DNA from: Thermoplasmata archaeon
GTDB taxonomy: Archaea; Thermoplasmatota; Thermoplasmata; Thermoplasmatales; Thermoplasmataceae
Assembly: GCA_021847855.1 (NCBI GenBank)
Contig: JAJZOT010000106.1
Span: 1-6,296, forward strand
Reading direction: 5' to 3'
Length of the DNA: 6,296 bases
The notes beneath the pieces were generated by a model that was not told the DNA's origin, made no database searches, and worked only from the letters and a program-made list of their open reading frames with translations. Shown here piece by piece: positions 3,895 to 6,296 of the stretch (positions are counted from its first letter, which is position 1; each line of letters begins with the position of its first letter). The translations under genes and the position numbers were made by a program.

Positions 3895-6296
3895 ATGAAT
3901 ACTTATTTGATGTGGCCCGAGTTAAGAAACGAAGATCTGCTTTTTGTACATAATGACAGGATATGGAGGCACAATCTCAAAAGTGGAGAAACATTCTCCA
4001 TTCTGGGAGATGCGGGTGCAATATCAAACCCAAAAATTTCACCAGATGGAAAAAAAATTGCATTCAGAGCTTTAAGCAGCAAGGATTCCACTGCTGAAAT
4101 CTATACGGTGGATTTCAATGGAGATAATCTGAAGAGAGTCACCTATATGGGGAGCATGACTACAAACATGGTATGCTGGAACCCTGAAGGTAACATAATA
4201 GTTTCTTCGGATTACAACACACCCATGGGGAGATGGATTGAGCTTTTCGAGGTACCACCTGATGGTGGAGAACCGATAAACCTCGGTTTGGGACCTGCTA
4301 ACCATCTGGCATATTCAAAGCACGCAACACTTCTTGGAAGAAATACAAATGATGTACCTTTCTGGAAACGATACGGAGGAGGCACCAGCGGGAGCCTCTG
4401 GCTGGATTCTGATAACAGTGGGAACTTCAGGTTGTTGTTGAAAAACTATGGAAGGATAACATGCCCCATGATTCACGGTGAAAAGATACTGTTTGTTTCG
4501 GATAAGGATGGAATTGCAAACGTATATCTAATGGACTACAAAGGCAAAGATATAGAAAAGATCTCAAACTCCACAGATTTTTATGTGAGAAATGCAAGTA
4601 TTGATGGCGACAGGATAGTATACCAGGCAGGAGGAAGTATCTTTATACTTGATCTGGGAACGGGCAAAACAGAGCAGGTAAAAATAAATCTCAGTTCGCC
4701 TGGACCTCATGATCACAGGAAATTCATAAATCCTGAAGATCATCTCACATCCATAACTTTAAACAACGATTCTTCTCTCTTAGCAGCTATATCAAGGGGA
4801 CATGGGTTTGTTATGGACCCTCTGGGTGGCCCAGTGTTTGAAATAAATAAAAAAGCAGATCAGAGAATCAGAAATGCTGACTTTGTTGACGATGAAAACG
4901 TGGTGTTGTCCACCACAGATGGACTAAATGAATACGTTGTAAATTATAACGTAAGGTCAGGTTTTATGGATGAATTCAGATTTGAAAATGGGATTATACA
5001 TAATATCAGTCTTTCTCCAGATAAAAACAAACTTATTCTGGTAAATAACAGATTTGAACTGCACAGTTTTGATATGAAAGAAAAGAAGTTAGTCCTCGTG
5101 GATTCCTGCGAAAAAGGATTCATAGAGGATGTTGTCTGGTCGCCTGACAGCAGATGGATTGCATACACCTATCAGAATTCTCCAGATACAAGAAATATCA
5201 GGATTTCATCCTCCGACGGAAAAACGAAGATCGACGTCACATCCTACGGTGGACTTGATTACTGCCCAGTATTTGACCCAAATGGCGGTTATCTTTACTA
5301 CATCTCAAGACGTAGCCTTGACCCGGTGTACGATAAAATACTGTTTGATCTGGGATATCCAACAGCCGCGAAAGTAAATGTTGTTTCATTGCGAAAGAAC
5401 ATGAATTCTCCCGCAAATATGGTACCGGAATCTTATTCGGGCAAAGTTGATGAAAAGTCAAAACTGAATATAGATGTAGAAGGTATTGGGAACCGCATAG
5501 AAACAATGCCTATGGAAATGGCAGATTATGAAAAAATATCAAGTGATGGTTCAAGTGTATTCTATCTTGAATTCCCACCTGAAGGTGCAATGAAATACTA
5601 TCTTTACAGTGGAGCCAAAAGATCATCGGGCACGTTGAAGGCATATGATATCAAGACTGGAAAAATAAGGGTTGTTGCGTCTGGAATCAGTGATTTCAGG
5701 CTTTCACGGGATACGAAGAAGATTCTCATAGAGAGTGCAGGGAAGTACAAAATTATAGCAGCTACGACAACTTCAATGGGTCTTCCAACCCTGCCAGGAA
5801 TGCCTGGATCCACTGAAGATATAAACATAGATATCCAGAGAATACGCTTTCAGGTGGACCTCAAATCAGAATGGGATGAAATGTTCAGGGAAGCATGGAA
5901 GCTAATGAACGAAAACTACTGGAATCCAAGAAAGGTAATGGAAGAATGGAAAAAAGTATATGATTTGTATCACCCCCTGCTTGAAGGTATTTCCACAAGA
6001 TCCGAACTTTCCGATCTCATAAAGGAGGCAAACGGTGAGCTTGGGACTTCTCATGCATACGAAATGGGAGGAGACATTTCAGACAAGAGGATCTCAAAGG
6101 TCGGAAAATTGGGAATTCAGGTCCGTAATGGCACCAAAGGATTTGATCTCTTGAAGCTGTACAGGGGTGATCAGTCAAATCCGGAGGAGAGAAATCCACT
6201 CCTGTTCTTTGGAATCGATCTCAATGGAGCGAGAATAACAAAATTTGACAACATACCAACAAACGACAAAGAACCTCTCGGGGAACACCTTCTCGG
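3895..6296 (+). CDS. tri: Tricorn protease (N-terminal 800 residues, 3' truncated by window edge)
   Basis: Tricorn is a large cytosolic serine protease that cuts proteasome-derived oligopeptides into di- and tripeptides, which aminopeptidase factors then finish. The ATG at 3895 is chosen because the protein aligns from MNTYLMWPELRNEDLLFVHND with the start of the Thermoplasma acidophilum enzyme. Residues 1 to about 300 form the six-bladed propeller (SPDG at 49-52, GRNT near 148). Residues from about 300 to 650 form the seven-bladed one (SPD at 374-376, WSPDS at 415-419, DPNG at 461-464, RRSLDP near 472). The C1 domain begins near 655, and TSHAYEMGG contains the catalytic His at 720 with the adjacent Ser719. 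The PDZ domain begins near 745 and is cut at the edge. The nucleophilic Ser and the C2 domain lie outside the window. Relative to the T. acidophilum sequence as I recall it, a loop with an Arg pair near residue 93 is missing. Confidence 0.97.
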   Translation, partial: MNTYLMWPELRNEDLLFVHNDRIWRHNLKSGETFSILGDAGAISNPKISPDGKKIAFRALSSKDSTAEIYTVDFNGDNLKRVTYMGSMTTNMVCWNPEGNIIVSSDYNTPMGRWIELFEVPPDGGEPINLGLGPANHLAYSKHATLLGRNTNDVPFWKRYGGGTSGSLWLDSDNSGNFRLLLKNYGRITCPMIHGEKILFVSDKDGIANVYLMDYKGKDIEKISNSTDFYVRNASIDGDRIVYQAGGSIFILDLGTGKTEQVKINLSSPGPHDHRKFINPEDHLTSITLNNDSSLLAAISRGHGFVMDPLGGPVFEINKKADQRIRNADFVDDENVVLSTTDGLNEYVVNYNVRSGFMDEFRFENGIIHNISLSPDKNKLILVNNRFELHSFDMKEKKLVLVDSCEKGFIEDVVWSPDSRWIAYTYQNSPDTRNIRISSSDGKTKIDVTSYGGLDYCPVFDPNGGYLYYISRRSLDPVYDKILFDLGYPTAAKVNVVSLRKNMNSPANMVPESYSGKVDEKSKLNIDVEGIGNRIETMPMEMADYEKISSDGSSVFYLEFPPEGAMKYYLYSGAKRSSGTLKAYDIKTGKIRVVASGISDFRLSRDTKKILIESAGKYKIIAATTTSMGLPTLPGMPGSTEDINIDIQRIRFQVDLKSEWDEMFREAWKLMNENYWNPRKVMEEWKKVYDLYHPLLEGISTRSELSDLIKEANGELGTSHAYEMGGDISDKRISKVGKLGIQVRNGTKGFDLLKLYRGDQSNPEERNPLLFFGIDLNGARITKFDNIPTNDKEPLGEHLL

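Noticed and set aside
5237..5506. Minus-strand open frame within tricorn
   Set aside because: The tricorn frame here has clear propeller repeats with DPNG and RRSLDP; the antisense product shows no family features.
1..6296. CRISPR array, tRNA, rRNA or replication origin
   Set aside because: No regularly spaced repeats, cloverleaf-like sequence, rRNA motif or origin-type repeat cluster was seen on either strand.

Overview
The window suggests an acidophilic archaeon of the order Thermoplasmatales. The main reasons are a tricorn protease gene running off the right edge, archaeal TATA-box promoters placed close to start codons (short or absent leaders), frequent AGA/AGG and ATA codons, and U-rich tracts rather than GC-rich hairpins where terminators are expected. 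The genus cannot be fixed from this sequence.

Layout, left to right. (1) Positions 2-169 (+) hold the last 55 codons of an unidentified gene. Its stop lies inside the end of the next gene, which converges on it. (2) Positions 1861-156 (-) hold a tight two-gene operon: a von Willebrand factor A (vWA) protein with a complete MIDAS, followed 8 bp later by a small PP2C-type protein phosphatase. Both resemble partner families best known from bacterial vWA/PP2C/Ser-Thr kinase gene clusters, so this is probably an acquired signalling module; no kinase is visible in the window. (3) Positions 1862-2003 form a compact divergent promoter region with one TATA box per direction. (4) Positions 2004-3311 (+) encode a 12-helix MFS transporter of the sialate/metabolite:H+ symporter type. 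(5) Positions 3312-3894 are a low-information gap. It holds a short zinc-ribbon ORF, probably the remnant of an insertion-sequence transposase, whose 3' third carries two perfect inverted repeats. (6) From 3895 (+) the first 800 codons of tricorn protease are present: the two beta-propellers, the C1 domain with the catalytic His, and the start of the PDZ domain.

Functionally the genes look like three unrelated units. The vWA/PP2C pair probably acts in protein phosphorylation control. The MFS protein imports or exports an unidentified organic solute. Tricorn degrades the oligopeptides released by the proteasome. The most unusual points are the bacterial-type vWA/PP2C module in an archaeon, the apparent loss of the arginine-pair loop in the tricorn propeller, and the hairpin-bearing relic just upstream of tricorn.
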